Assembly (NCBI RefSeq): GCF_004364775.1
Contig: NZ_SOAL01000019.1
Span: 1-64,000 of the forward strand
DNA: 64,000 nt
Origin: Comamonas sp. JUb58
Lineage (GTDB): Bacteria > Pseudomonadota > Gammaproteobacteria > Burkholderiales > Burkholderiaceae_C
Direction: 5' to 3'
The position numbers were made by a program, and so were the translations under genes. Positions within the stretch are counted from its first letter, which is position 1; each line of letters starts with the position of its first letter. Below, in pieces: positions 16,331-25,263 of the stretch. The notes under the pieces are model-generated. The model was given only the letters and a program-made list of their open reading frames with translations. It did not search any database and was not told the origin of the DNA.

Positions 16331-16643
16331 GGGGCAATCCAGGGTGGTCGTTACGGTAGCGATGGTAGCGCCGAACCGCAGTGGCCCGGCCCTGGCATGC
16401 CCGTGGTGCGGGGGGGGCAGTCGCGCAGGTGCTGTGGTGGGCGGCTGGCGTGGGTGACTGGTTCCGGCCTTCCACAGCCGCCGGTCGGATCGCGGTGCTT
16501 GTCAGGATTCTCCGACTTTGCGCCTGTGGATAATTTTGTGCAATGTTGCCGTTGTTGCGCGAGAAACTCCCTGCAATCTCCCTCTAGGAAAGAAATGCAC
16601 ACCGGGAAGCCGGTTTCTGTGGATAAGTTAATTTCATAGCAAC
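16331..16643. promoter_or_regulatory. Gene-free region upstream of ptxS-like gene: two DnaA boxes and a weak PtxS-like site
   Basis: No gene is supported here. Two perfect DnaA-box 9-mers (TGTGGATAA) occur in the same orientation at 16525-16533 and 16618-16626. Overlapping the second is GGAAGCCGGTTTCT (16605-16618), an 11/14 match to the PtxS palindrome, which could serve repressor autoregulation although it is far from the start codon. No other origin-like structure is visible. Confidence 0.4.
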
Positions 16644-17630
16644 TTAGTCAAGTGCTGTGTGGGCATCAAGGAGGCAATCAATAAAGGCCTGCGCCACACG
16701 GCTGGGAGCGGGCGATAAGCGCCACATGGCCACGAATTGGCAACGGTAATGGAAGCGTTCTGGCCGTACAGCCCGCATCAAACCTTGGTTTTCAAAACTG
16801 GCTGCATAGTGGTCCGGCAGAAATCCCAAAAAACACCCGGACAAAATCAAGGTGGCAATCGACTCCTGGTCAAACCCCGTCGCCGCGCGCGGCAGCCGCA
16901 CGCTGTGGCTCAGCTCCATATTGGGCGAGTGGTAGCCCAAACCGGCAAAGGGGTAGCTGCGCAGCTGCTCCCAGTCCAGCGCCTGGTGATCCTGCTCCCA
17001 GAGGTCATGGCCGCCGGCGCAGTACAGCTGCATGTTCTCGGCAAACAGATCGCGGTAGACCAGGCTGGCCGAGCTGCGGTGCGCCGGGATGATGCCCACA
17101 TGGAAACGCCCATCCATCAGGCCGCGCTCGATCGCGTTGATCGAGCTGACATGCAGCTGCAGGTTCACATCCGGCGCCTGGCCGTGGAACTGCGCAATCG
17201 CGCGGTGGATCTGGGCCTGCGGGTTGCTCACCGTCTTGTCGAAGATGGCGATCTCCAGATTGCCGCCCATGCGAGCGTGGATATCGTCAATGCGGCTGCG
17301 GAACAGATCCACGCCGCCCAGCAGCTGCAAGGTGGCCTCGTAGACCTGGTGGCCCTCCGGCGTCAGCGCAAAGCCCGCGCGCCCGCGCCGGCACAGCACC
17401 ATGCCCAGGCGGGTCTCCAGGTCCTTCATGTGCCGGCTCAGGGTCGACGTGCCGATGTTGAGCTCCAGCTCGGCGGCCGACATGCCCCCGCACTCCACCA
17501 CGCTCTTGAAGACCTGCAGCAGCCGCAAATCCATATCGCTGAGCTGGCCCAGCACCGCGCGGGCGCGGCGGGCAGCGGCGGGGGGGTGGGGTGGGGAGGC
17601 AAACACGGGAGGGCGGGCAGGCATCCGCAT
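16644..17630 (-). CDS. LysR-family transcriptional regulator
   Basis: A regulator of 328 residues from ATG 17630, or 296 from ATG 17534 (MDLRLLQVFKSVVECGG), the more usual LysR length. The N-terminal helix-turn-helix covers GGMSAAELELNIGTSTLSRHMKDLETRLGMVLC. The remainder is a LysR effector-binding domain (LEIAIFDKTVSNPQ, GRFHVGIIPAHR, ILSGCFLGFLPDHYA). Its target is unclear: neither flank is divergent, and the nearest co-directional upstream gene is the old-yellow-enzyme reductase, separated by a structured repeat. Confidence 0.85.
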   Translation of the reverse strand: MRMPARPPVFASPPHPPAAARRARAVLGQLSDMDLRLLQVFKSVVECGGMSAAELELNIGTSTLSRHMKDLETRLGMVLCRRGRAGFALTPEGHQVYEATLQLLGGVDLFRSRIDDIHARMGGNLEIAIFDKTVSNPQAQIHRAIAQFHGQAPDVNLQLHVSSINAIERGLMDGRFHVGIIPAHRSSASLVYRDLFAENMQLYCAGGHDLWEQDHQALDWEQLRSYPFAGLGYHSPNMELSHSVRLPRAATGFDQESIATLILSGCFLGFLPDHYAASFENQGLMRAVRPERFHYRCQFVAMWRLSPAPSRVAQAFIDCLLDAHTALD

Positions 17631-17680
17631 AGCTTAGCGGCTTTGGATGCTGCCGCCCTCAGTGTTTACAGAAGCTGTTT

Positions 17681-17816
17681 AGAGCCGCTTACACGGCCCA
17701 GCAAACCGAAGGTTTGCGGTTGAGACTAGGCGCCAAGCCGCAGGCAGTACAGAAGTACGACAAGGCTTGGCGCGGCCGGCGAGGCAACGACGTATCAAGG
17801 GTTGTGTGAGTGGCTC

Positions 17817-17817
<1 letters not shown>
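17681..17817. repeat. Second structured inverted-repeat element (MITE-like), single copy here
   Basis: A 137-bp element with imperfect terminal inverted repeats (AGAGCCGCTTACAC against AGAGCCACTCACAC, 12/14). Two arms lie inside: GCAAACC-GAA-GGTTTGC (17701-17717), and CGCCAAGCC (17731-17739) with GGCTTGGCG (17764-17772) enclosing GTAC-AGAA-GTAC. Outer flanks read TTT-AGAG and CTCT-TAG, like the larger element at 7160. The right edge touches the stop codon of the reductase gene. It has no coding capacity. Confidence 0.65.
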
Positions 17818-19303
<1,486 letters not shown>

Positions 19304-20146
19304 TCACCAATGACCGGAAGAAACCAACTCCGCCATCCTGTTCTCGGGATAGCTCTCTTTGTAGGTTGATATGAGAAAGTTGTATTTTCTCAATGCTGAG
19401 TTGCTTACTTTTTCAGCATAGTTCTTTTTTACAATAATCTCGTACAGGCCAAACGCTTCTCGGGGATCTGAAATTCTATTTTCAATAAGATCGTTAAGGT
19501 TTTTGACGAATGCTTCTTCAGTCGAAAAAGCTTTCAGCGAACCAACCCAGCTGGTGTATTTTGAAACGCTGCCAACGCCTAAGAGGCTCATGTCGCTGAC
19601 CATCTCGGGTTTGTTTTTGTTCAATAGTTCGAAAACGTCTTGGCGCTCATCTGCATTCATGGATTTTGCTAATTCATAATTTTCTTGAAGGTTTGATACC
19701 ATCACTTCAAATCCATAATCATTGTTGGATTTGATGATTTCTGCAATGATATTATGGGCATTTGCAACAGGTGCATGGAGCATGTGTGCGAGCTCCCCAT
19801 AGTATTCCTTTTCACTGATCAGGTCATCGGCTAATGCAGTTTTTAAAGTCTGGTGGGTATCTGCGAAGTTGCCTGATCTCGAATAGTCAAAAAGCCTGTC
19901 TCGTTTCATTTGTCTAAGGGTCTGCAAGGCCGATGGATCTGCTTCTCGCAAAGGCGCGTCAGCGATTGGGTGAGGAAGATTATTGGTCAGTAGCTTGCTG
20001 GCATCTTGGGCTGACAGACAGTGAATAGGAGATTCGTCTTGAATGGCATCATTGGTGACAAGTGAAAAAATACTTCCCAAAATAAGTATTCCCACAATAA
20101 ATGTAACGACAATCGTTTGTTTTTTATGATTACGCATAGTTGCCAT
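19304..20146 (-). CDS. Hypothetical protein with N-terminal membrane anchor (AT-rich)
   Basis: A 280-residue protein in AT-rich DNA. The N terminus has a basic stretch (RNHKKQ) followed by one hydrophobic helix (TIVVTFIVGILILGSIFSLV), so the remaining ~240 mostly helical residues probably face the periplasm. No motif I recognise. The start ATG overlaps the stop of the upstream small gene as TGATG, implying translational coupling. Base composition unlike its neighbours suggests horizontal acquisition. Confidence 0.65.
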   Translation of the reverse strand: MATMRNHKKQTIVVTFIVGILILGSIFSLVTNDAIQDESPIHCLSAQDASKLLTNNLPHPIADAPLREADPSALQTLRQMKRDRLFDYSRSGNFADTHQTLKTALADDLISEKEYYGELAHMLHAPVANAHNIIAEIIKSNNDYGFEVMVSNLQENYELAKSMNADERQDVFELLNKNKPEMVSDMSLLGVGSVSKYTSWVGSLKAFSTEEAFVKNLNDLIENRISDPREAFGLYEIIVKKNYAEKVSNSALRKYNFLISTYKESYPENRMAELVSSGHW

Positions 20147-20337
20147 CAAACCATCTGTGTGGTGTTGAAAAGGTTTTGAATGGTAAATTTTTCATGGCTG
20201 TTTGAAGCGTTTGCACAAGCAAGTGTACTGCCACTTGATCTCATTTCTATGATATGGTATTGAGAGGGTGGGGGAGTCTGTTTTGAGATACCTTTGTATC
20301 GAATAGAGTTCACATTTATTGTGCATGAAGACGTCAT
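20146..20337 (-). CDS. Small hypothetical protein coupled to the following gene
   Basis: A 63-residue frame whose TGA stop overlaps the ATG of the 280-residue gene (TGATG), which is the main reason to believe it. The sequence (MTSSCTINVNSIRYKG...) has two cysteines in a polar background and no signal peptide or membrane segment. No relative is recognised. It could be a truncated remnant of a longer gene. Confidence 0.4.
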   Translation of the reverse strand: MTSSCTINVNSIRYKGISKQTPPPSQYHIIEMRSSGSTLACANASNSHEKFTIQNLFNTTQMV

Positions 20338-20619
20338 TTTCGATGGTTGTCGATATGCATGCGTGCTGCGGATTAAATGAATTTAGCTATCAATCTGCAG
20401 TATAAGTATTTTTGTATACTGATGTAGCTTTGTAGGTTTTCTGTGCAAATATAACCATTTGCTTAAATATGATAGATCCGTTGTCCTGCCATCTTCCTAA
20501 TAAAAGGTTTAATTTGGTATCTGCTGGATATCTATAATCCGGCTCAATGTATACTCAAATATGGCAATCATTCTTCGCTGACCTTCATCAGATATTTAAA
20601 TCTGGCCTATCGAAACCCC

Positions 20620-21162
20620 ATGTCCACCGCCCTCCTCCTCATAGACATCCAACAATCCCTCTGCACCGGCCCCAACGCCGCCTGGGATTGCCCCAGCCTG
20701 ATCGCCCGCATCAACCAGGTCACCGCCGCCGCGCGCCAGGCCAACACCCCCATCATCTGGGTGCGCCACGCCGAGCCTGGCCTGGAAGCGGGCACGCCCG
20801 GATGGCAGTTGGCCGATGGCCTGCAGGTGGACAGCGCTGACCTGACCCTGGACAAAACCACCGGCGATGCCTTCTGGAAGACCGACCTGCTGCCCATGCT
20901 GCAAAACCTGGGTGTGCAGGAGCTGGTGATTGGCGGCATGCACACGGAGTACTGCGTGGATGTGACCACGCGCGCGGCGCTGCGCCATGGCTACCCAGTG
21001 GTGCTGCTGGAGGATGCGCACACCACTTGCGGCAATGCCGCCGTCACGCCGCAGCAGGTGATTGCGCACCACAACATCACCCTCAGCAGCACCAGCAGCT
21101 TTGGCCCGCGTGCGCGGCTGCAGACGGCGCAGCAGTGGGCGGATTCGGTCAGCCAGGCTTGA
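20620..21162 (+). CDS. Isochorismatase-like cysteine hydrolase
   Basis: A 180-residue protein of full family length. The catalytic triad is in place: Asp9 in LLIDIQQ, Lys79 in LDKTTGDAF and Cys112 in MHTEYCVDVTTRAA, the latter after the conserved GG-M cis-peptide region. Family members hydrolyse amides or enol ethers such as nicotinamide, N-carbamoyl compounds or isochorismate; the substrate here is unknown. The 280 bases upstream are AT-rich and contain a CAGTATA/TATACTG inverted repeat near 20397-20420 that could be an operator. Confidence 0.85.
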   Translation: MSTALLLIDIQQSLCTGPNAAWDCPSLIARINQVTAAARQANTPIIWVRHAEPGLEAGTPGWQLADGLQVDSADLTLDKTTGDAFWKTDLLPMLQNLGVQELVIGGMHTEYCVDVTTRAALRHGYPVVLLEDAHTTCGNAAVTPQQVIAHHNITLSSTSSFGPRARLQTAQQWADSVSQA

Positions 21163-21411
21163 GAAACCCGGCTTGGCCGGGGTTAGCCCAAGGCGCTAAG
21201 GAGGCGTTCTAGCTCCCAAAGTCGAAGCAGCCCAGCCCAGTGCACACTGGCGCTGCACCGATGTCGTTCATGCTTGTCCCCTGTCAAGCGCGCAGATCAC
21301 ATATGCATCTGCGCATTCCTCAGTTGGAGTAGCTGCTTGCAACATGCACAGTGCAAGCAGGCCCTGCCGTGATGGCAGCCTTTTCTCCCATGTACTGAAG
21401 GACGACACAGC

Positions 21412-22368
21412 ATGACTATCCGCACAGCAGCGCCTTGGCGCGTTTTGATTGCCGGCACCATCGCGGCAACCGTTTGGGGCGCAAGCCCTGCCTTTGCCAA
21501 CACGCCGCAGGCGGTGCCCTCGGGCGCGCTGGTCAGCACCGAATGGCTGGCTGCCAACCTGCAGCGGCCCGATGTGCGGGTGATCGAGGTGAGCGTGAAC
21601 CCGGGGCTGTATGAGCGGGCGCATATTCCCGGGGCGGTCAACTTCTCCTGGCACAACGACCTCAATGACAAGGTGCGCCGCGACATTGTCAGCAAGGAGG
21701 CGTTCGAGCAATTGCTGTCCAAGGGCGGCGTGAGCGACAACACCACCGTCGTGCTCTACGGCGATACCAACAACTGGTTTGCGGCCTGGGGCGCCTGGGT
21801 GTTTGATGTGTATGGCGTCAAGAACGTGAAGCTGCTCGATGGCGGCCGCAAGAAGTGGGAGGCCGAGAACCGCGCGCTGAACAACCGCGCGCCGGACTAC
21901 GCCACCACCAACTACCGCGTGGGCCAGGTCAACACCGATCTGCGGGCCCGCCTGGGCGATGCGCTGGCAGCGGTAGAGACCAAGGGCGCCACGCAGCTGG
22001 TGGATATCCGCTCGGCCGATGAATACCAGGGCAAGGTGTTTGCACCTGCCGGTGTGCCCGAGCTGTCGATCCGGGCAGGCCATATCCCTGGCGCGGTGAA
22101 TGTGCCCTGGGGCAAGGCGGTCAATGAAGACGGTACCTTCAAATCGCGGGCCGATCTGCAAAAGCTCTATGCCGATGCCGGCATAGACGGCAGCAAGCCC
22201 ATCATCACCTACTGCCGCATTGGCGAGCGCAGCAGCCACACCTGGTTTGCGCTCAGCAAAATCCTGGGCTACCAAGTGAAGAACTATGACGGCTCCTGGA
22301 CCGAATACGGCAACAGCGTCGGCGTGCCGATCAGCAACCCGGCCGGCACGATCTGGGCTGCCAAGTAA
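21412..22368 (+). CDS. Periplasmic sulfurtransferase (tandem rhodanese)
   Basis: A 318-residue protein with a signal peptide (APWRVLIAGTIAATVWGASPAFA). Two rhodanese domains follow. The N-terminal one (about 35-160) lacks the active cysteine. The C-terminal one (about 175-318) carries Cys268 in YCRIGERSS, the CRxGxR loop. It would move sulfane sulfur from thiosulfate or 3-mercaptopyruvate in the periplasm. The next gene encodes a YeeE/YedE sulfur transporter, so the pair probably captures thiosulfate-derived sulfur for assimilation. Confidence 0.9.
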   Translation: MTIRTAAPWRVLIAGTIAATVWGASPAFANTPQAVPSGALVSTEWLAANLQRPDVRVIEVSVNPGLYERAHIPGAVNFSWHNDLNDKVRRDIVSKEAFEQLLSKGGVSDNTTVVLYGDTNNWFAAWGAWVFDVYGVKNVKLLDGGRKKWEAENRALNNRAPDYATTNYRVGQVNTDLRARLGDALAAVETKGATQLVDIRSADEYQGKVFAPAGVPELSIRAGHIPGAVNVPWGKAVNEDGTFKSRADLQKLYADAGIDGSKPIITYCRIGERSSHTWFALSKILGYQVKNYDGSWTEYGNSVGVPISNPAGTIWAAK

Positions 22369-22422
22369 GCCCAATCCTGAATGTATTGAATGTCTCCGCA
22401 TGGGCCTTGGTCCTGTGTTCAC

Positions 22423-22448
22423 TGCCCGCCTAGCGCGGGCATTTTTTT
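22423..22448 (+). terminator. Rho-independent terminator/attenuator between rhodanese and yeeE
   Basis: TGCCCGC (22423-22429) pairs with GCGGGCA (22435-22441) around a 5-base loop and is followed directly by seven T residues. It ends only 6 bases before the yeeE start codon, so it may attenuate yeeE rather than simply end the operon. Confidence 0.75.
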
Positions 22449-22454
22449 GGATGG

Positions 22455-23732
22455 ATGGCCATGACTGATTCCAGCTTGGGTTTGGGGGGCGCGGGCACTG
22501 CAGTCGGGCAGCGTGCGGCCGGGGGCATCAGCGCCTATTGGCAGCCCGTGGCAGCGGCGGTATTGCTGCTGGCGCTGTGGCCATTGCAGCAAGCCTTGCT
22601 GCAGCGCGATGGCGGCCGCACCCTCGTGTTTGCACTGGCGATTGGGCTGGCGCTGGGTGTGGTGCTGCAGCGCTCGCGCTTTTGCTTTTATTGCCATGCG
22701 CGCGATTGGCTGCAGCGCGATGACCCGCGCGGGATTTTGGCGATCATGCTGGCGCTGGCCGTGGGGCTGGTGGGCATGACGGTGGTGCAGAGCAGCTGGC
22801 TGCCCAACCCGCAGGCGGGGCAGTTGCCGCCCGATATGCACATTGGCCCGGTCAGCTGGGTGCTGGTGCTGGCGGGCCTGGCCTTTGGGGCGGGCATGCT
22901 GGTGTCGGGCTCCTGCATCAGCGCGCACTGGTACCGGCTGGCCGAGGGGTCGGCGGCATCGCCATTTGCACTGCTGGGTACGGCGCTGGGCTTTGCCTTG
23001 GGCTTTCAGACCTGGAACCCGCTCTACAGCCTGGCGGTGGCCGATGCGCCCGTCATCTGGCTGCCGCAGCAACTGGGCTATGGCGGCGCGCTGCTGCTGC
23101 AGCTGGGCGTGCTGGCGGCCTGGGCGGCCTGGGTGTGGCAGCGCCATGTGCAGCAGCGCAAGCGCAGCCTGCCGTTGGCTACAGCGCCCACAGCGGCTGC
23201 GCCGCGCAGCCTGCCCGCGCTGTGGCACAGCCTGTGGCAAGGGCGCTGGAACTATGCCTTGGGCGGCCTGCTGGTGGGCCTGATCGCCACCGCTGCCATT
23301 GTTCGCATGCGGCCGCTGGGCGTGACGGCCCTGATCGGCAGCCAGGTGCGCGGCGCGCTGCAAGGCCAGGGCTGGGTACCTGACCGCCTCAATGGCTTGG
23401 ATGGCTTTGCCGGCTGCGCCACCTTGCCGGCTGCGACCTGGGCCACGCCGAATGCGCTGGTGCTGCTGGGCTTGCTGGCCGGCGCCTTTATCGCCGCCTT
23501 TGCCAGCCGCCAGTTCCAGCCGCGCCTGCCTACCGGGCGCGATGCGGGCCGGGGTGTGCTCGGCGGGCTGCTGCTGGGTTGGGGTGCCATGACAGGCATT
23601 GGTTGCACCGTCGGCACCTTGCTGTCGGGCGGCATGGCCGGAGCGCTGAGCGGCTGGGTGTTTGGCGCGGCCATGCTGCTGGTGCTATGGCTGGGGTTCC
23701 GGTGGCAGACCTGGTGGACCAGCCGGGCCTGA
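22455..23732 (+). CDS. YeeE/YedE family sulfur (thiosulfate) transporter
   Basis: A 425-residue membrane protein with about ten hydrophobic segments. The family's conserved cysteines are present: SRFCFYCHARDWL, GSCISAHWYRLAEGS, FAGCATLPAATW and GIGCTVGTLLSGGMAGALSGW. In the TsuA group these cysteines pass thiosulfate through the membrane. The start is ATG 22455, or 22461 with little difference. It lies directly behind the periplasmic rhodanese gene and a terminator-like hairpin. Confidence 0.88.
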   Translation: MAMTDSSLGLGGAGTAVGQRAAGGISAYWQPVAAAVLLLALWPLQQALLQRDGGRTLVFALAIGLALGVVLQRSRFCFYCHARDWLQRDDPRGILAIMLALAVGLVGMTVVQSSWLPNPQAGQLPPDMHIGPVSWVLVLAGLAFGAGMLVSGSCISAHWYRLAEGSAASPFALLGTALGFALGFQTWNPLYSLAVADAPVIWLPQQLGYGGALLLQLGVLAAWAAWVWQRHVQQRKRSLPLATAPTAAAPRSLPALWHSLWQGRWNYALGGLLVGLIATAAIVRMRPLGVTALIGSQVRGALQGQGWVPDRLNGLDGFAGCATLPAATWATPNALVLLGLLAGAFIAAFASRQFQPRLPTGRDAGRGVLGGLLLGWGAMTGIGCTVGTLLSGGMAGALSGWVFGAAMLLVLWLGFRWQTWWTSRA

Positions 23733-23903
23733 TGCGGTGGTCGGTGGGATGGCGCGCTAAAGGAAGCTGGATACCCGTGGTGTAGCGGTTTGGTGCTATG
23801 TATTTGCTAGTGCATTGAGCCACTGCGCCAGTCGGCTGTCATACCGGCGCTGCGGATTTGGCGCTATGCTTTCCACTCGCTTGCCACACCCACGGGATAG
23901 ACC

Positions 23904-24767
23904 ATGCTTTTAGGCCTTGCCGCCAACCGTTTGCACCACCAGAACGAGGATGCTGCACTGTTCAGCTTTTTGCGCGCCTGCGAGCAGGGGATTCGCGAGC
24001 TGAACATCGGGTTCCATGCGGTGGGCCGCACCTATGACGCGATTGCAGCGGCAGAAATGCTTAAGGGCCACAAGGGCCTGGTGCGCTACCCCTATGGCCG
24101 CGAAGGCGGCCTGATGAAGCTGGTGGCCGAGGTGGTGGGCATGCCGGGCGACAACCGCGTGCTCGACGGCGCCATCTACCTGATCGACCCGGTGGACCCG
24201 TCCTCGATCTTCCCCGAAGCGCTGGCCTTGAAGCGCCAGTGCGTGATCCACGGCAAGCCCTTTATCTCGACGGCAGCCAGCGCCCGCGACTGGGTGGAGA
24301 TGGAGCGCATCCACGCCGGGCTGGCGCCCGACCGCCAGGCCGACCGCCTGCACGACTACGGCAACCAGACCCTGGCACTGATTGCCCACGATGCAATGAA
24401 GCCGGCGATGCTGGACTTTTGCGAGCGCAATTTTGCGCTGCTCTCGCGCTACCGCCGCCGCGTGGGCACCGGCACCACCGGCCAAAAGCTCAATGAGCTG
24501 GCCTGGAGCAAGGGCTGGCCTGCCGACAAGCCCTGGGTGGATCGTTTCAACAGCGGCCCGTTGGGGGGAGATGCGCAAATCGCCGACCTGGTGCTGGAGC
24601 GCCGCTGCCAGCGCGCGATCTTCTTTGAAGACCCGCATGTGGCACGCCAGCATGAGGCCGATATCCAGCTGCTGGAACGAGCGGTGACGACCGTCACCCA
24701 GGAGGTGGTGTGCATGACATCGCCCGCCGTGGCCCAGCGCTGGTGCGATGCGGCGGTCAAGCGCTAA
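23904..24767 (+). CDS. Methylglyoxal-synthase-like protein with duplicated MGS domain
   Basis: A 287-residue protein, about twice the length of MgsA. The C-terminal half (about residues 150-287) follows MgsA closely: LALIAHDAMKPAMLDFC, phosphate loop RVGTGTTG, SGPLGGDAQIADLV with catalytic-type Asp, and FFEDPHVARQHEADIQLLER with the His/Asp pair. It could convert dihydroxyacetone phosphate to methylglyoxal. The N-terminal half repeats the same fold (GREGGLMKLVAEVV against GPLGGDAQIADLVL; IYLIDPVDPSSIFPEALALKRQ) but lacks the TGTTG loop and active Asp, so it is probably regulatory or structural. Confidence 0.78.
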   Translation: MLLGLAANRLHHQNEDAALFSFLRACEQGIRELNIGFHAVGRTYDAIAAAEMLKGHKGLVRYPYGREGGLMKLVAEVVGMPGDNRVLDGAIYLIDPVDPSSIFPEALALKRQCVIHGKPFISTAASARDWVEMERIHAGLAPDRQADRLHDYGNQTLALIAHDAMKPAMLDFCERNFALLSRYRRRVGTGTTGQKLNELAWSKGWPADKPWVDRFNSGPLGGDAQIADLVLERRCQRAIFFEDPHVARQHEADIQLLERAVTTVTQEVVCMTSPAVAQRWCDAAVKR

Positions 24768-24785
24768 GTTCTAGCGCGCTAGCCA

Positions 24786-25190
24786 TCAGCCTGCCTGCAC
24801 CTCGTTGGCGACCTCGATCAGGTTCTCATCGGGGTCGTAGAAGTACAACGATTGGAGCGTGGCCTGCGCACCAGTAGCCCGCACCGGCCCCTGCACGATG
24901 GCGACCTGCTCGCGCTGCAAATGGGCAATGACCTCGGCCAAGGGCATGCGGGTCAGAAAACAGACATCGGCAGAGCCTGGCGTTGCATGTTTCACGTTCG
25001 GGTCTACCACATGGCCCACCTCGTGCAGGTTGATCTTTTGCCGGCCAAAGTGCAGCGCATAACGGCCTGGCTTGAACTCTTTGGCCTCCATGCCCAGCAC
25101 CCGCTCGTAAAAGGCAATGCTGCGGGGGATGCTCTGCACGGTGAGCACCAGGTGGTCGAGGGCATCGACCAGTGAGGTGGTGGTAGGCAT
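24786..25190 (-). CDS. VOC-family protein (glyoxalase/dioxygenase fold)
   Basis: A 134-residue protein from ATG 25190, with GGAGC upstream. The two beta-alpha-beta-beta-beta modules of the vicinal-oxygen-chelate fold are visible: ALDHLVLTVQSIPRSIAFYERVLGM supplies the first metal His, NLHEVG the second region, and LYFYDPDENLIEVANE ends with the usual Glu. Substrate unknown; fosfomycin-resistance-like and glyoxalase-like members look similar. It is convergent with the MGS-like gene, so a link with methylglyoxal is possible but only by proximity. Confidence 0.85.
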   Translation of the reverse strand: MPTTTSLVDALDHLVLTVQSIPRSIAFYERVLGMEAKEFKPGRYALHFGRQKINLHEVGHVVDPNVKHATPGSADVCFLTRMPLAEVIAHLQREQVAIVQGPVRATGAQATLQSLYFYDPDENLIEVANEVQAG

Positions 25191-25263
25191 GGGGCTTGCT
25201 CCAAAGATGGACTTAAGGGCGCAGTATGCGCCCAAGCTCCGCCTTGCAGCGGAGGCCCGCCGC

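Noticed and set aside
16331..16643. Replication origin suggested by two DnaA boxes
   Set aside because: Only two boxes, no AT-rich unwinding stretch, and no dnaA, dnaN or gyrB nearby.
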